Shown here: positions 15,035-23,472 of the stretch, piece by piece
How the letters are laid out: each line of letters opens with the position of its first letter
Numbering within the stretch: position 1 is the first letter of the stretch
Source of the DNA: Bog-473 sp963738135
GTDB taxonomy: Bacteria; Actinomycetota; Acidimicrobiia; Acidimicrobiales; RAAP-2
Length of the DNA: 64,000 nt
Direction: 5' to 3'
NCBI GenBank assembly: GCA_963738135.1
Contig: CAVTVK010000005.1
Span: forward strand, 310,001-374,000
Notes under the pieces: generated by a model
What the model was told of the DNA's origin: nothing
Seen by the model: only the letters and a program-made list of their open reading frames with translations
Databases searched by the model: none
Position numbers and translations under genes: made by a program

Positions 15035-15490
15035 TCAACCTCCTTGGGTTACCTCGTCCGCTTCCAACGCGGCGAGGATGGCTTGGATCGGTATCCGTCC
15101 GTTGGCAATGAGCTGACCCCCGGAGCGGCGAGCGGCAGAGGCAAACGGTGCGGCCCAGGAATTCTCCCAAACGAGCACACCCGCCACCGTCCCCGGATTC
15201 ATCGCCGCCGCGAGATGCACGATGTCCTCCGCTGCCAGCAAGTCGGCTAGCTGCGTTTCGGCCCGGCGCAGTTCGTCGAGCGTATCGAGGTCTTCGATCT
15301 CCATGCCCTCGATTTGTCCGTTCTCGTCCTTGGCCACGATCAAGAGGTCCAGTAAGCGGACGGTTCCGGCGTCGACCAGCTTGGCCAGTTCCGCCGCCAT
15401 CTCTCCGGTGAAGTGGGACTGGCCGGGTGGGAACTCGACTACCAGGTAATCGACGGGCCCCAGTTCGTCCAATTCGTTGTTGTCAGCCAT
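15035..15490 (-). CDS. DUF6325-family protein
   Basis: The 151-aa protein starts MADNNELDELGPVDYLVVEF and shows the family pattern: VDAGTVRLLDLLIVAKDENG, AMNPGTVAGVLVWENSWAAPF and GGQLIANGRIPIQAILAALEA. The structure is probably two alpha-beta repeats with no TM helix. These proteins are known from actinobacterial genomes without an assigned function, commonly beside SHOCT-type small proteins, DUF2252 and general-stress genes. Its transcript would start near 15646 from a palindrome-controlled promoter, leaving a leader of about 155 bases that may hold a small upstream gene. Confidence 0.85.
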   Translation of the reverse strand: MADNNELDELGPVDYLVVEFPPGQSHFTGEMAAELAKLVDAGTVRLLDLLIVAKDENGQIEGMEIEDLDTLDELRRAETQLADLLAAEDIVHLAAAMNPGTVAGVLVWENSWAAPFASAARRSGGQLIANGRIPIQAILAALEADEVTQGG

Positions 15491-15636
15491 GGCTGTCTCC
15501 GTTTCTCGCTCGACGCTTCGGACGGGGATCGGGGTTGAGAGGGTTTCACCAGATCCATCGGATCGTTCTTCGGCTTGCGCTTGTCCGTAGGCTCACTCGC
15601 CCACTCGCCGTCCTGCCTTGCGCTTTGCATCAACAC
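15439..15636 (-). CDS. Possible small disordered protein in the DUF6325 leader
   Basis: A frame from GTG 15636 (or ATG 15630) runs 65 codons and overlaps the start of DUF6325. It would encode a charged, proline-rich, probably disordered protein (SARQDGEWASEPTDKRKPKN). The start lies only about 10 bases after the predicted transcript start, so it would be nearly leaderless, as the 71-aa gene at 18052 appears to be. There is no family match, so it may equally be plain untranslated leader. The rest of 15491-15811 contains the promoter and nothing else seen. Confidence 0.3.
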   Translation of the reverse strand: MLMQSARQDGEWASEPTDKRKPKNDPMDLVKPSQPRSPSEASSEKRRQPWLTTTNWTNWGPSITW

Positions 15637-15652
15637 TCGGAATGACTCCCCC

Positions 15653-15699
15653 AGTATGCGGTTCCCGTGTTGTGAGGTCATCACCCCGCAAGGGGTGAT
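15653..15699 (-). promoter_or_regulatory. Palindrome-controlled promoter, site A (DUF6325 operon)
   Basis: On the minus strand: ATCACCC (15699-15693), CTTGCG, GGGTGAT (15686-15680), 21 bases beginning GA, then -10 CATACT (15658-15653). The palindrome extends to 8 perfect base pairs per arm. Four more sites share this exact geometry (18062, 20742, 21339, 26983). No consensus -35 is present at the expected place, which suggests activator-dependent transcription with the activator centred near -43. Confidence 0.8.
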
Positions 15700-15811
15700 T
15701 CGGAGCGCGAACCCGAGCCAGCGACAACACAGGCCGCGGGCTTGTCGCCCCGACGTCGCACGGCGAGGCGGGTGGCCCGAAGCGCAGGAGGCCCTGAGCG
15801 CGGTCGCCGAC

Positions 15812-17521
15812 CTAGTGGGGCTCATCGGGGCGCTCGGCGGGATTCGGGTGATGACGACGAGACTCCATGGCGGCTCGCACAGTGGGTACCATTCCGGCAG
15901 GCCCCAACGCAGTGGCAACCCCAGATGCGTCCATGACGTCACGCACTTGGCCATGGGCCCGGGCGACTACGAGCCGCACCTTGAGCTGAGAGAGCCGCGC
16001 CAGGAGCTGCAGAAGAACTGACGATGCCGTCGTATCGAGGAAGGTGATAGCCCCGGCGTCCAGTACAACGGTATCGACCGGGTCCGGCGCCGCTTGGACG
16101 AGCTCCAAGATGTCGTCGCGAAGCCGACGGCAGTTGGCGAAGAACAGTGGCGCGTCAAACCGGTACACGAGGACTCCCGCAATTGTGACTACCCCATCAG
16201 AGCGTTCGATGTCTCGAAACGAGTCATCGTCGGGGACATAGCCGAGCACCGCTCGATGCGGCAGGGTCGCGTGGTAGACGAGAGCCACCAGTGAGACGCC
16301 GACGGCAATAAGGAGTCCCTCAAGGACACCAAAGGCCAGCACGCCCACGAGTGCAATGAGTCCCATGACGAAGTCTTCGCGTCGAATCTGCCGAGCCCGT
16401 CGCAAGCCGGAAATGTCGAAGAGCCCGCTGACCGCGACCATCACAACCGCTCCGAGAGTCGCCGCGGGCAGGTTCTTGAAGAGCGGCGTCAAGAAGAGCA
16501 ATGTGAGTCCGACAAAGACAGCGGCCACGACGCCGCTGAGTTGTGTTCGTGCACCGGCGTCGCTTGCGGAAGCCGTCCGCGAAAAGCTGCCATCGACGGG
16601 AAACCCTTGGAAGAGCCCGGCTCCCAAATTAGCCACGCCAATTGCAAAAAGCTCTCGGTCCGGGTCTACCGCATAACCAATTCGGTCAGCCATGGCCTTG
16701 GCAACGGCGATCGATTCGACATAACACACCAGCGCAACCCCCAACGAGCTAAAGGCCAGGCTGGCGAAGTCGTGGATTCCGACCTTGGGGACCTTCAACG
16801 AGGACAGACCACTCGGGACCGAGCCGGTCACGGCGACGCCGTGGGCGGAAAGGTCGAACAAGCTGGCGGCTGCGGTGGCCAGTGCAACGACGATGAGCGC
16901 CGCAGGCCAGCGCGGGGCGAACCGACGCAAGAGCACCATGGACCCGATCGACAATGCGGCAACGAGCACCGTCAGTCCCTGGATCTTGCCAAGGTTGGCG
17001 ATCGCATGGGCAATGAGCTGGAAGAACGTGTTGCCACTCACGCTGTAGCCAAGGACTTTTCCCAACTGGCTGGCCATGATCACTAAAGCCGCCCCAGTGA
17101 CGTAACCCGAGAGGACCGGTTGCGACAAGAAATTCACCACGAACCCGCCGCGTAGCAGGCCTCCGAGGATGCAGATGCCACCAACCAGCAGCGCAAGCGT
17201 TGCAGCCAGTGCGAGCGCCAGGCTCGCGCTCCCGTGGCTCAGCGGCTCAATTATGGTCGCCGTCAAGACGGCAACGGTCGCTGTCGGGCCGAGAGCCAGC
17301 TGACGCGAGGAGCCGAACAGTGCGTAGGCCAGGATAGGTACGAAGCTTGCGTACAATCCGTTGACGGCGGGCAGTCCAGCCAGCTCGGCGTACGCCATGC
17401 CTTGGGGGACCAAGAGTGCGGCCACAGTGATCCCGGCGGTCAGATCTCGAACCATCAGGCGAGAAGGGCCGGTTCGTATTTGGTCGACGATCGGGAACAT
17501 GGCGATGAGTCTGTGCCTCAT
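15812..17521 (-). CDS. SulP/SLC26-type anion transporter with STAS domain
   Basis: ATG 17521 follows an AAAAGG ribosome site; a TTG at 17566 would add 15 residues. The 569-aa protein has the SulP core with the family signature in TM1-TM3 (TAGITVAALLVPQGMAYAELAGLPAVNGLYASFVP, SRQLALGPTATVAVL) and about 12-14 TM helices. A C-terminal cytoplasmic STAS domain from about residue 430 includes VVLDAGAITFLDTTASSVLLQL, the usual phospho-acceptor region. Members exchange sulfate, bicarbonate or other anions. The stop is about 110 bases from the site A promoter, which points toward the DUF6325 operon, so SulP has its own upstream promoter, not identified. Confidence 0.92.
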   Translation of the reverse strand: MRHRLIAMFPIVDQIRTGPSRLMVRDLTAGITVAALLVPQGMAYAELAGLPAVNGLYASFVPILAYALFGSSRQLALGPTATVAVLTATIIEPLSHGSASLALALAATLALLVGGICILGGLLRGGFVVNFLSQPVLSGYVTGAALVIMASQLGKVLGYSVSGNTFFQLIAHAIANLGKIQGLTVLVAALSIGSMVLLRRFAPRWPAALIVVALATAAASLFDLSAHGVAVTGSVPSGLSSLKVPKVGIHDFASLAFSSLGVALVCYVESIAVAKAMADRIGYAVDPDRELFAIGVANLGAGLFQGFPVDGSFSRTASASDAGARTQLSGVVAAVFVGLTLLFLTPLFKNLPAATLGAVVMVAVSGLFDISGLRRARQIRREDFVMGLIALVGVLAFGVLEGLLIAVGVSLVALVYHATLPHRAVLGYVPDDDSFRDIERSDGVVTIAGVLVYRFDAPLFFANCRRLRDDILELVQAAPDPVDTVVLDAGAITFLDTTASSVLLQLLARLSQLKVRLVVARAHGQVRDVMDASGVATALGPAGMVPTVRAAMESRRHHPNPAERPDEPH

Positions 17522-17836
17522 CGCCGAACCTTTTGAGGTGCGCAATTCGGTGAGAGGTTCGGGCAACGGGTGCCGTTATCCGATCGCGGCCGTCGTCGTC
17601 CACTATCGGTCTCCGTTGCGCCCAAACGTTCGGCACCGCCGAGCGCGAGCAGTGGCCTCGATCGCACCGCCGAGAACTAACGGCGGGCCGCCGCCAGGCG
17701 CATATCGCTCTGCGTGTCGGTCATGAGCTTTTGCTGCCACGGACCGAGTTGCAGAGCGGCCTGGTCGACCCGACGTTCAGGTCGGGTCCGGGGTCTCATC
17801 AAGTAGGCGTTCGAAGTCCAGGCGGAAGACCTTGGA
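17522..17836. other. 315-base stretch between SulP and the 71-aa gene
   Basis: It should contain the SulP promoter on the minus strand and the end of the 71-aa gene's transcript. No palindrome of the site A-E type and no convincing hairpin were seen. Confidence 0.4.
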
Positions 17837-18052
17837 TTACTCCTCGTCATCGCTCGCCTTCCGCACGGCGACCAGATCGAGTCCGAGCGCTCGAACTCGA
17901 TCGATCACCCCGTGCAGCGCGGCCTGGTCCGGGACCGTAGCTCGCAGGGTGGTCAACCCTTCCTTGGTCGAGACCTCGAGATCATCGAATGCCGCTGACA
18001 CGGCTCGGCCAGCTTCGCCCCTGAAGGTGATCACGTAGGTGGTTGGTTCCAC
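17837..18052 (-). CDS. 71-aa conserved small protein, leaderless
   Basis: From GTG 18052 the frame encodes MEPTTYVITFRGEAGRAVSA, then FDDLEVSTKEGLTTLRATVPDQAALHGVIDRVRALGLDLVAVRK and an acidic end. The strand-helix-strand pattern with DQAALHGVIDRVRALGLELV is one I recall in many actinobacterial small proteins of unknown role. The predicted -10 (CACAAT, 18067-18062) puts the transcript start about 3 bases before the GTG, so the mRNA would be leaderless. The palindrome of site B lies in the 85 bases between this gene and the divergent STAND/LuxR regulator. Confidence 0.8.
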   Translation of the reverse strand: MEPTTYVITFRGEAGRAVSAAFDDLEVSTKEGLTTLRATVPDQAALHGVIDRVRALGLDLVAVRKASDDEE

Positions 18053-18061
18053 TTCTCAGTC

Positions 18062-18108
18062 ATTGTGATCTGTCCCGCTTCGGACGTCGTCACCCTCACC
18101 CGGGTGAT
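18062..18108 (-). promoter_or_regulatory. Palindrome-controlled promoter, site B (71-aa gene; divergent regulator)
   Basis: On the minus strand: ATCACCC (18108-18102), GGGTGA, GGGTGAC (18095-18089), 21 bases beginning GA, then -10 CACAAT (18067-18062). The same palindrome lies 16 bases before a -10-like TACTCT (18125-18130) on the plus strand, 7 bases ahead of the regulator's GTG. It would therefore sit across the -35 region of the regulator's own promoter and could mediate autoregulation. Confidence 0.75.
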
Positions 18109-18137
18109 TCGGGTGGCGTTTTGGTACTCTCTAGCAG

Positions 18138-20714
18138 GTGAGCATCGCCAAACCGGCGGTAACGAAATTCATCCGGCCCTCCGTGCCGGACACGTTGATT
18201 CGACGGCCGGACCTTCACGACCGGCTAGATGCGGCCATGCAGTTCCCTTGCACGTTGGTGGCCGGCAGCCCAGGGGTGGGCAAAACTGTCGTGCTGTCGT
18301 CGTGGGTCGCAGAGCGACCTGAAGCTCGGTGCGCTTGGCTTTCGTGCGATCGGTGGGATCATGACGAGTTCCGGTTCTGGACGTCAATCGCTACTGCGTT
18401 CGCCACCGTCGAGCCAGGAGGCGTCTCCGATGCGCTGGACCTTCTCGTCGAGGACCCCGATGACATCGGCGACGTCGTGGCGTCGCTGGTCAACGAGTTG
18501 GCTCTGTGGTCCGGCCCCACGTGGCTCATCCTCGATGACCTCCACCTTGCTTCTTCTGCTCTGGCTGGACTCGCTACTTTTGTCGAGCGGCTCCCTCCGG
18601 CTGCGCATATCGTGATCGGTACCCGCGTCGATCCCGTTCTGCCGATCCACCGTTGGCGGACCCAGGGCCAATTGGCCGAGATCCGGGACGCTGACCTCCG
18701 GCTGGAAGAGGAGCACGTCAGCTCCTTCATGCGGCACTACGGCCTCGACCTTTCCCGCGACGACGTCCATACTTTGACCATACGGACCGAAGGATGGATG
18801 GCCGGGGTCCAGTTGGCTGCCTTGTCGCTGCAAAACGACCCCGAGGGTCCATCCTCGTTCATCGGACGCCTTGCCGGAACAGAGCGTGTGGTAGCTGATT
18901 TCCTCATCGAACAGGTGCTCGATCAGCAATCCGCAGAAATGGTCGAGTTCTTAGAGGCCACCTCCGTTGTCGATGAGTTCGACGTTGAATTGGCGAACTC
19001 ACTGCTCGGTGACGGACACGGCGCATACCTCCTGCGACGAGCCATGAACTCGGGTCTCTTTATTACCCCTATTGGACGAGACCCGCCCCGGTATCGTTAC
19101 CACCAGCTCTTTCGAGAGCTTCTCCACGCCCAATTGGCATCTGAGGACCCAGCTCGGGCGATGGCACTGCACTCGCGGGCCGGGGTGTGGTACGAGAAGA
19201 CGGAATCTTACGCAGCAGCGGTGGATCAGTTCGTGCAGGCCGGTGACCTCGACCGAGCCTTTGGAATTTTGCACGACCACTTGGCACACGAATGGTTCCC
19301 CGGCCGAAGTCCAAGTGTGGACACCTGGTTGGGGAGGCTCTCTCATGAAGACATCAGGGCACACCGTGCTCGAATGGTCGATTACGCCCTGGCGCTCGGG
19401 CTCGCCGGGAAGGTCGAGGAGGAAGGTTGGTGGCTCGCGCAAGCGTCGAGCGCGACGGGCGACCAGGACACCGATTTCGACGTAAGGTTGGCTGCCGTCG
19501 ACGCGCAGTGGCACGGCATGCGCGGCGAACCGGATCCCATCATCGCATTTGAACGCAACGTCTACTCAGGCCTGACTCCGGGCACGGACTTCGTCCTCGA
19601 CCAGTTCCCGATCCTCGCGTCGCGGGCTCATCTCTACAAAGAGGATCCGGACTCATGTATCGCTTCGTGCGATCTCGCTCTCGGTCACGCAGACCCGGTC
19701 ACTGGTGCGGTGCTTTTGGGGATCAGGTCTGGTGCCCTCTTCGAGCTCGGTCAGCTAGGACAGGCGCGAGCGGGCGCGAGCACAGCAGTCGAAGCCGCCC
19801 GTGCACGGGGCGTCGAACACCATGTTGGTCTTTTTGACGCCGTGCTGACCCTCGGCGCGCTCAGCCTAGAGGCGGGCCAACTGTCCGAGGCAGAGCGTCT
19901 GATCGAGGAAGCACTTCGGCGTACCGAGAGGATCCGACCTCCATTCGAGCTGCTTGCTCTCGTCGAGAGGGCCCGTCTGTTTCGTGCTCGGGGCGAATTG
20001 GTCGAGGGCCTGGGCATGCTCGAACGGGCGCGAACGGCCTTGCCTGCTGGATCCCGTTCCCCTCTGGACAAGCGTGCAGATGTGCTCGAAGCCAGGATCA
20101 AGATCGACCTCGGTGAGCCGGCACGAGCAGCCGAACTGGCCCGGGCGCTCCCGCAGTCGCCGTTACAGTGTCTCCTCGAGGCGCGTGCCTTGCTGGCGCT
20201 GGGGCAGGCTGATCGTGCCGACATGATCATAAACGGGCTTCAGGGTAGGGCTCTTGGCTTGCGCCTCACGATCGAGCTGACCGCTCTCCGGGCCGACGTT
20301 CGCCGACACCTCGGGCTTCGCTACGACGACGATCTCCGGCGGCTCGTCGAGCTCGGACGTCCGCAGGGTTTTGTCCTCTCAATGTTGGACGTCTCCTCTG
20401 GCCTTCGTGATGATTTGGTTGCTCTCCTGAGGTACTCACCCCGCGACGACTACGCAGATAGCCTGGTAACCGTGGCGGACCGCATGGCCGCCCATGGCGC
20501 GGCCAGCCCGCCATCGGGGGACAGCGAACTGAGTGCCCGCGAGCAGGGAGTGCTTCGCTACCTCCAGACACGTCTCAGCACCCGAGAGATCGCGGGCGAG
20601 CTTTTCATCTCGATGAACACGCTCAAATCCCATCTCAAGAGCGTCTACCGCAAGCTGGATGCGTCGTCCCGGTCCGATGCCGTGGCCCGTGCTAGGGCGG
20701 CTGGTCTCCTCTGA
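18138..20714 (+). CDS. Large STAND-type LuxR (MalT-like) transcriptional regulator
   Basis: The 858-aa protein starts at GTG 18138 (MSIAKPAVTKFIRPSVPDTL). A P-loop (VAGSPGVGKTVVLSSW) lies near residues 42-57, with Walker B-like WLILDDLHLASSAL, and the sensor and winged-helix parts of MalT-like STAND ATPases follow. The middle, about residues 330-780, is a TPR-like helical repeat region. The C-terminus is a LuxR helix-turn-helix (LSAREQGVLRYL, STREIAGELFISMNTLKSHLKSVYRKL). Such proteins bind ATP and an inducer, oligomerise and activate transcription. It is divergent from the 71-aa gene, with site B between them, and is the only DNA-binding regulator inside the cluster of five matching promoters. 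Confidence 0.9.
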   Translation: MSIAKPAVTKFIRPSVPDTLIRRPDLHDRLDAAMQFPCTLVAGSPGVGKTVVLSSWVAERPEARCAWLSCDRWDHDEFRFWTSIATAFATVEPGGVSDALDLLVEDPDDIGDVVASLVNELALWSGPTWLILDDLHLASSALAGLATFVERLPPAAHIVIGTRVDPVLPIHRWRTQGQLAEIRDADLRLEEEHVSSFMRHYGLDLSRDDVHTLTIRTEGWMAGVQLAALSLQNDPEGPSSFIGRLAGTERVVADFLIEQVLDQQSAEMVEFLEATSVVDEFDVELANSLLGDGHGAYLLRRAMNSGLFITPIGRDPPRYRYHQLFRELLHAQLASEDPARAMALHSRAGVWYEKTESYAAAVDQFVQAGDLDRAFGILHDHLAHEWFPGRSPSVDTWLGRLSHEDIRAHRARMVDYALALGLAGKVEEEGWWLAQASSATGDQDTDFDVRLAAVDAQWHGMRGEPDPIIAFERNVYSGLTPGTDFVLDQFPILASRAHLYKEDPDSCIASCDLALGHADPVTGAVLLGIRSGALFELGQLGQARAGASTAVEAARARGVEHHVGLFDAVLTLGALSLEAGQLSEAERLIEEALRRTERIRPPFELLALVERARLFRARGELVEGLGMLERARTALPAGSRSPLDKRADVLEARIKIDLGEPARAAELARALPQSPLQCLLEARALLALGQADRADMIINGLQGRALGLRLTIELTALRADVRRHLGLRYDDDLRRLVELGRPQGFVLSMLDVSSGLRDDLVALLRYSPRDDYADSLVTVADRMAAHGAASPPSGDSELSAREQGVLRYLQTRLSTREIAGELFISMNTLKSHLKSVYRKLDASSRSDAVARARAAGLL

Positions 20715-20741
20715 GTCGTCGGAGCGGCACGTTGGCGGAGC

Positions 20742-20788
20742 GAGTCACCCCCGATTGGGTGATGATTCGGTAAGGCGAGAACTGCATA
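20742..20788 (+). promoter_or_regulatory. Palindrome-controlled promoter, site C
   Basis: GTCACCC (20742-20748), CCGATT, GGGTGAT (20755-20761), 21 bases beginning GA, then -10 CATACT (20783-20788). It lies 28 bases after the STAND regulator's stop and 42 bases before the GTG of the small membrane protein, giving a leader of about 35 bases, close to that of sites D and E. Confidence 0.8.
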
Positions 20789-20830
20789 CTGATCATCGAT
20801 CTCACCACGAAGATGAGGGAGAGTCGGTTG

Positions 20831-21298
20831 GTGTCTCGTCCCGGGACAGGCTGCAACTCTGCGCCTCGAGCCGCTCCTGGCGGCGCCTTGGCCTCCCTGG
20901 GCGCCTGGCTTGTCGGACCGAGCCGCTACGCCTTGTGGGTCCGTTCGACATGTGGCAAGAGGGGCCGCTGGGTTGCCCTGCAGGCACACGGGCTGACGTC
21001 GGGTAGCGGCTATACCGTTACTGGCCCGGACCGTTCCCGCCGCGCCGGCGCATGGATCCTCGGCCACCTCAATGGACTACGAATCTTCGGCCTCGCCATT
21101 GCGGGTCTCTTCCTCGTCTTCAGCGGCAACCTGACGGGATGGAGCCTCCTTGCCGTCATCGTGCTCGCCGTCTACCTCGGATTGGTCCAGCTCGTCACCG
21201 CCTGGCCCGTCGAATCCCGGCGCAACTCGCGAGCCCGACCACTTCCTGAGAAATACGACGTGCCCTCGGCGGCGCTTCAGGTTCGAAACGGGGAATGA
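20831..21298 (+). CDS. Small predicted membrane protein
   Basis: GTG 20831 has a GGGAGAG ribosome site; an ATG at 20813 has none. The 155-aa product has a basic, weakly conserved-looking N-terminal half, then DRSRRAGAWILGHLNGLRI followed by two TM helices (FGLAIAGLFLVFSGNL and SLLAVIVLAVYLGLVQLV) and a cytoplasmic tail. I recognise the RRAGAWILGHLNGLRIFGL block from actinobacterial membrane proteins of unknown function near stress genes. It is driven by site C and followed by site D. Confidence 0.7.
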   Translation: MSRPGTGCNSAPRAAPGGALASLGAWLVGPSRYALWVRSTCGKRGRWVALQAHGLTSGSGYTVTGPDRSRRAGAWILGHLNGLRIFGLAIAGLFLVFSGNLTGWSLLAVIVLAVYLGLVQLVTAWPVESRRNSRARPLPEKYDVPSAALQVRNGE

Positions 21299-21338
21299 GC
21301 GTGCGATCCCTCGGTTCCGCATCCGAGCCGCTTGGTGA

Positions 21339-21385
21339 ATCACCCTTCACGGGGTGATGACTCACCAGCAACCCGACGACATACT
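21339..21385 (+). promoter_or_regulatory. Palindrome-controlled promoter, site D
   Basis: ATCACCC (21339-21345), TTCACG, GGGTGAT (21352-21358), 21 bases beginning GA, then -10 CATACT (21380-21385). The start codon of the PLDc_N-SHOCT gene is 40 bases after the -10. It begins 40 bases after the previous stop, so the two neighbours have separate copies of the same control element. Confidence 0.8.
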
Positions 21386-21425
21386 GACATTTGCTCAATC
21401 ACAGTTCAGTTACACGGGAGGATGA

Positions 21426-21821
21426 ATGCTGGCGTATACGTATCCGCTCCTGAACCTTTTCTGGACGATGCTCTTGTTCTTCGGGTTCGTGGTCTGGATT
21501 TGGCTCCTCATCGTGGTCTTCGGAGATATCTTCCGGAGTCACGACATGGGGGGCTTCGCCAAGGCTCTTTGGGTGTTGCTCGTGGTTTTCTTGCCCCTAC
21601 TCGGCGTTCTCATTTATCTGATCGCGCGTGGTGGAAAAATGCAGGAGAGGGCCTCCCAGGATGCGCGGCAACAACAGCAGGAATTTGACACGTATGTCCA
21701 TGAGGTTGCGGGCTCGGACGCCAACCCGGCGGACCAGCTGACGAAATTGGCCCAACTCCGTGATGAGGGTGTCATCACCGAGCAGGAATTTCAGGCCCAA
21801 AAGGCGAAAGTAATGGCCTGA
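21426..21821 (+). CDS. PLDc_N-SHOCT membrane protein
   Basis: The 131-aa protein begins MLAYTYPLLNLFWTMLLFFG, a PLDc_N-type pair of TM helices (about residues 8-32 and 47-67) joined by GDIFRSHDMGGFAKALWV. A Gln-rich helix follows, and the C-terminus is a SHOCT domain (ADQLTKLAQLRDEGVITEQEFQAQKAKVM). SHOCT domains are short oligomerisation or binding motifs. The ribosome site is GGGAGG. The N-terminal half is paralogous to the 73-aa protein at 27071, which has the same type of promoter. A role in envelope stress is inferred from the gene context. Confidence 0.85.
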   Translation: MLAYTYPLLNLFWTMLLFFGFVVWIWLLIVVFGDIFRSHDMGGFAKALWVLLVVFLPLLGVLIYLIARGGKMQERASQDARQQQQEFDTYVHEVAGSDANPADQLTKLAQLRDEGVITEQEFQAQKAKVMA

Positions 21822-21970
21822 CGGCCTCACCTCTGCGCGAGTTCCCACCGGGCTGTCCTATCAAGCTCAGTGTCGGTTTCCCTTTCGCTGTACCGAGGAC
21901 TGAGACCGAACGAGTGGATCGATTGCGTGCCTACGACGGCTCGCAACGGCGAACGCGAGGACGAACAGGA

Positions 21971-23389
21971 ATGAATAAACCTTCAAGTGGAAAGTCCCGG
22001 CCTCTGAGCCGGAAACAGCATGTCGATCAGGGGAAGGCGGCTCGCAGGCGCTCCCCCAGGGAAAGCCAAGGAGACTGGAGCGCCAACTCCCGCACGTCCG
22101 AACCATTGGGCCTTCTGGTCGGCCAAGAGGCCACGCGCGTACCTGAGCTTGTACCGATCCGACACGGCCGCATGGCTGCCTCGGCCTTCGCCTTTTACCG
22201 AGGAGCCGCACTGCCCATGGCCGCGGACTTGTCGACTAGTCCGAACACAGGCCTCAATGTCCAACTGTGTGGCGATGCTCATTTAGCGAACTTCGGCGGC
22301 TTTGCATCGCCCGAGCGTGATCTGGTCTTCGACATCAACGACTTCGACGAAACCACTGTTGGCCCATTCGAATGGGATGTGAAGAGGCTCGCCACCAGCT
22401 TGGAGGTCGCGGGGCGAGAACTGGGGTATCCCGACCGACGGTTGCGAGACATTGTCGTTCATGGCGTTCGCACCTATCGACAGACGATCAGATCGTTCGC
22501 TCGTACCACCAAGCTCGACACTTGGTACGCGCGCCTCGATGTCCCTGCCATTTTGGACATGTGGGGTTCGAAGGCCGGGACCAACGCCGTCAAGAACCTT
22601 CAACGCGCCGCCGTCAAGGCCGAATCGAAGGACCGTTTGAAGGCAAGGGACAAACTGACGACCGTCAGCAACGGCTCGCCCCGATTCTTGAGCGACCCTC
22701 CGCTGCTGGTGCCGGTGGAGGACGTCTATAGCGAACCGGACCAGGCGGTGGAGGTCGAGCGTGCGATCGAGGGGGCTCTCGGCTCCTATCGGGCAACGCT
22801 GTCTCCGGATCGACGGCATCTGTTGAGCCAATACCGGTACGTCGCACTGGCTCGCAAGGTGGTCGGTGTCGGCAGCGTCGGCACCCGGTGTTGGGTGGCA
22901 CTCTTCGTTGGGGAGGACGCGGACGATGTCTTCTTCCTCCAAGTGAAGGAGGCTGAGGAATCGGTGCTGGAGCGGTTCACCTCCAAGAGCACCGTGTCGA
23001 ACCACGGTCAAAGGGTCGTCGAAGGCCAGCGACTCATGCAGGCGTCGAGCGACATCTTCTTAGGGTGGCAACGACTCGACCTACCGGACGGTGGGCACCG
23101 GGACTTCTATCTTCGCCAGCTGTGGGACTGGAAGGCGTCGGCCTCTTTTGAATCGATGAACCCCGAGATCTTGGAGATCTACGCCAGCATCTGCGCCTGG
23201 ACGCTGGCTCGGGCCCACGCGCGGTCCGGCAGCGCCACGGCTATTGGCGCCTATCTCGGCTCGAGCCACATCTTCGACGACGCCCTGGCCGAGTTCGCCC
23301 GATCGTACGCAAAGCAGAACGAGCGCGACTACCAGGCCCTGTTGGAAGCAATCGCATCGGGCACTCTCACCGCTGAAAGCGGGATCTGA
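21971..23389 (+). CDS. DUF2252-family protein
   Basis: ATG 21971 lies 3 bases after ACAGGA; a GTG at 21914 is possible but less likely. The 472-aa protein shows the DUF2252 blocks: RHGRMAASAFAFYRGAALPM, LCGDAHLANFGGFASPERD, VFDINDFDETTVGPFEWDVKRL, RQLWDWKAS and ARAHARSGS near the end. The GDAHLAN and NDFDE blocks resemble the catalytic and metal sites of aminoglycoside-kinase-like folds, but no reaction is established. No TM helix is seen. It follows the PLDc_N-SHOCT gene by 149 bases without its own palindrome site and may be read from site D. Confidence 0.88.
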   Translation: MNKPSSGKSRPLSRKQHVDQGKAARRRSPRESQGDWSANSRTSEPLGLLVGQEATRVPELVPIRHGRMAASAFAFYRGAALPMAADLSTSPNTGLNVQLCGDAHLANFGGFASPERDLVFDINDFDETTVGPFEWDVKRLATSLEVAGRELGYPDRRLRDIVVHGVRTYRQTIRSFARTTKLDTWYARLDVPAILDMWGSKAGTNAVKNLQRAAVKAESKDRLKARDKLTTVSNGSPRFLSDPPLLVPVEDVYSEPDQAVEVERAIEGALGSYRATLSPDRRHLLSQYRYVALARKVVGVGSVGTRCWVALFVGEDADDVFFLQVKEAEESVLERFTSKSTVSNHGQRVVEGQRLMQASSDIFLGWQRLDLPDGGHRDFYLRQLWDWKASASFESMNPEILEIYASICAWTLARAHARSGSATAIGAYLGSSHIFDDALAEFARSYAKQNERDYQALLEAIASGTLTAESGI

Positions 23390-23472
23390 ATGAGTGCACG
23401 CGACCCCCTGGTAGAGCGCGGGTGGTCGAAACAGAGATCGCACGGTGCAGCAGGGAGAGCGGACCTCGGCTG

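Noticed and set aside
15846..15854. GGGTGATGA sequence near the SulP stop
   Set aside because: It has no left arm and no -10 box at the right distance, and lies within the SulP coding region.
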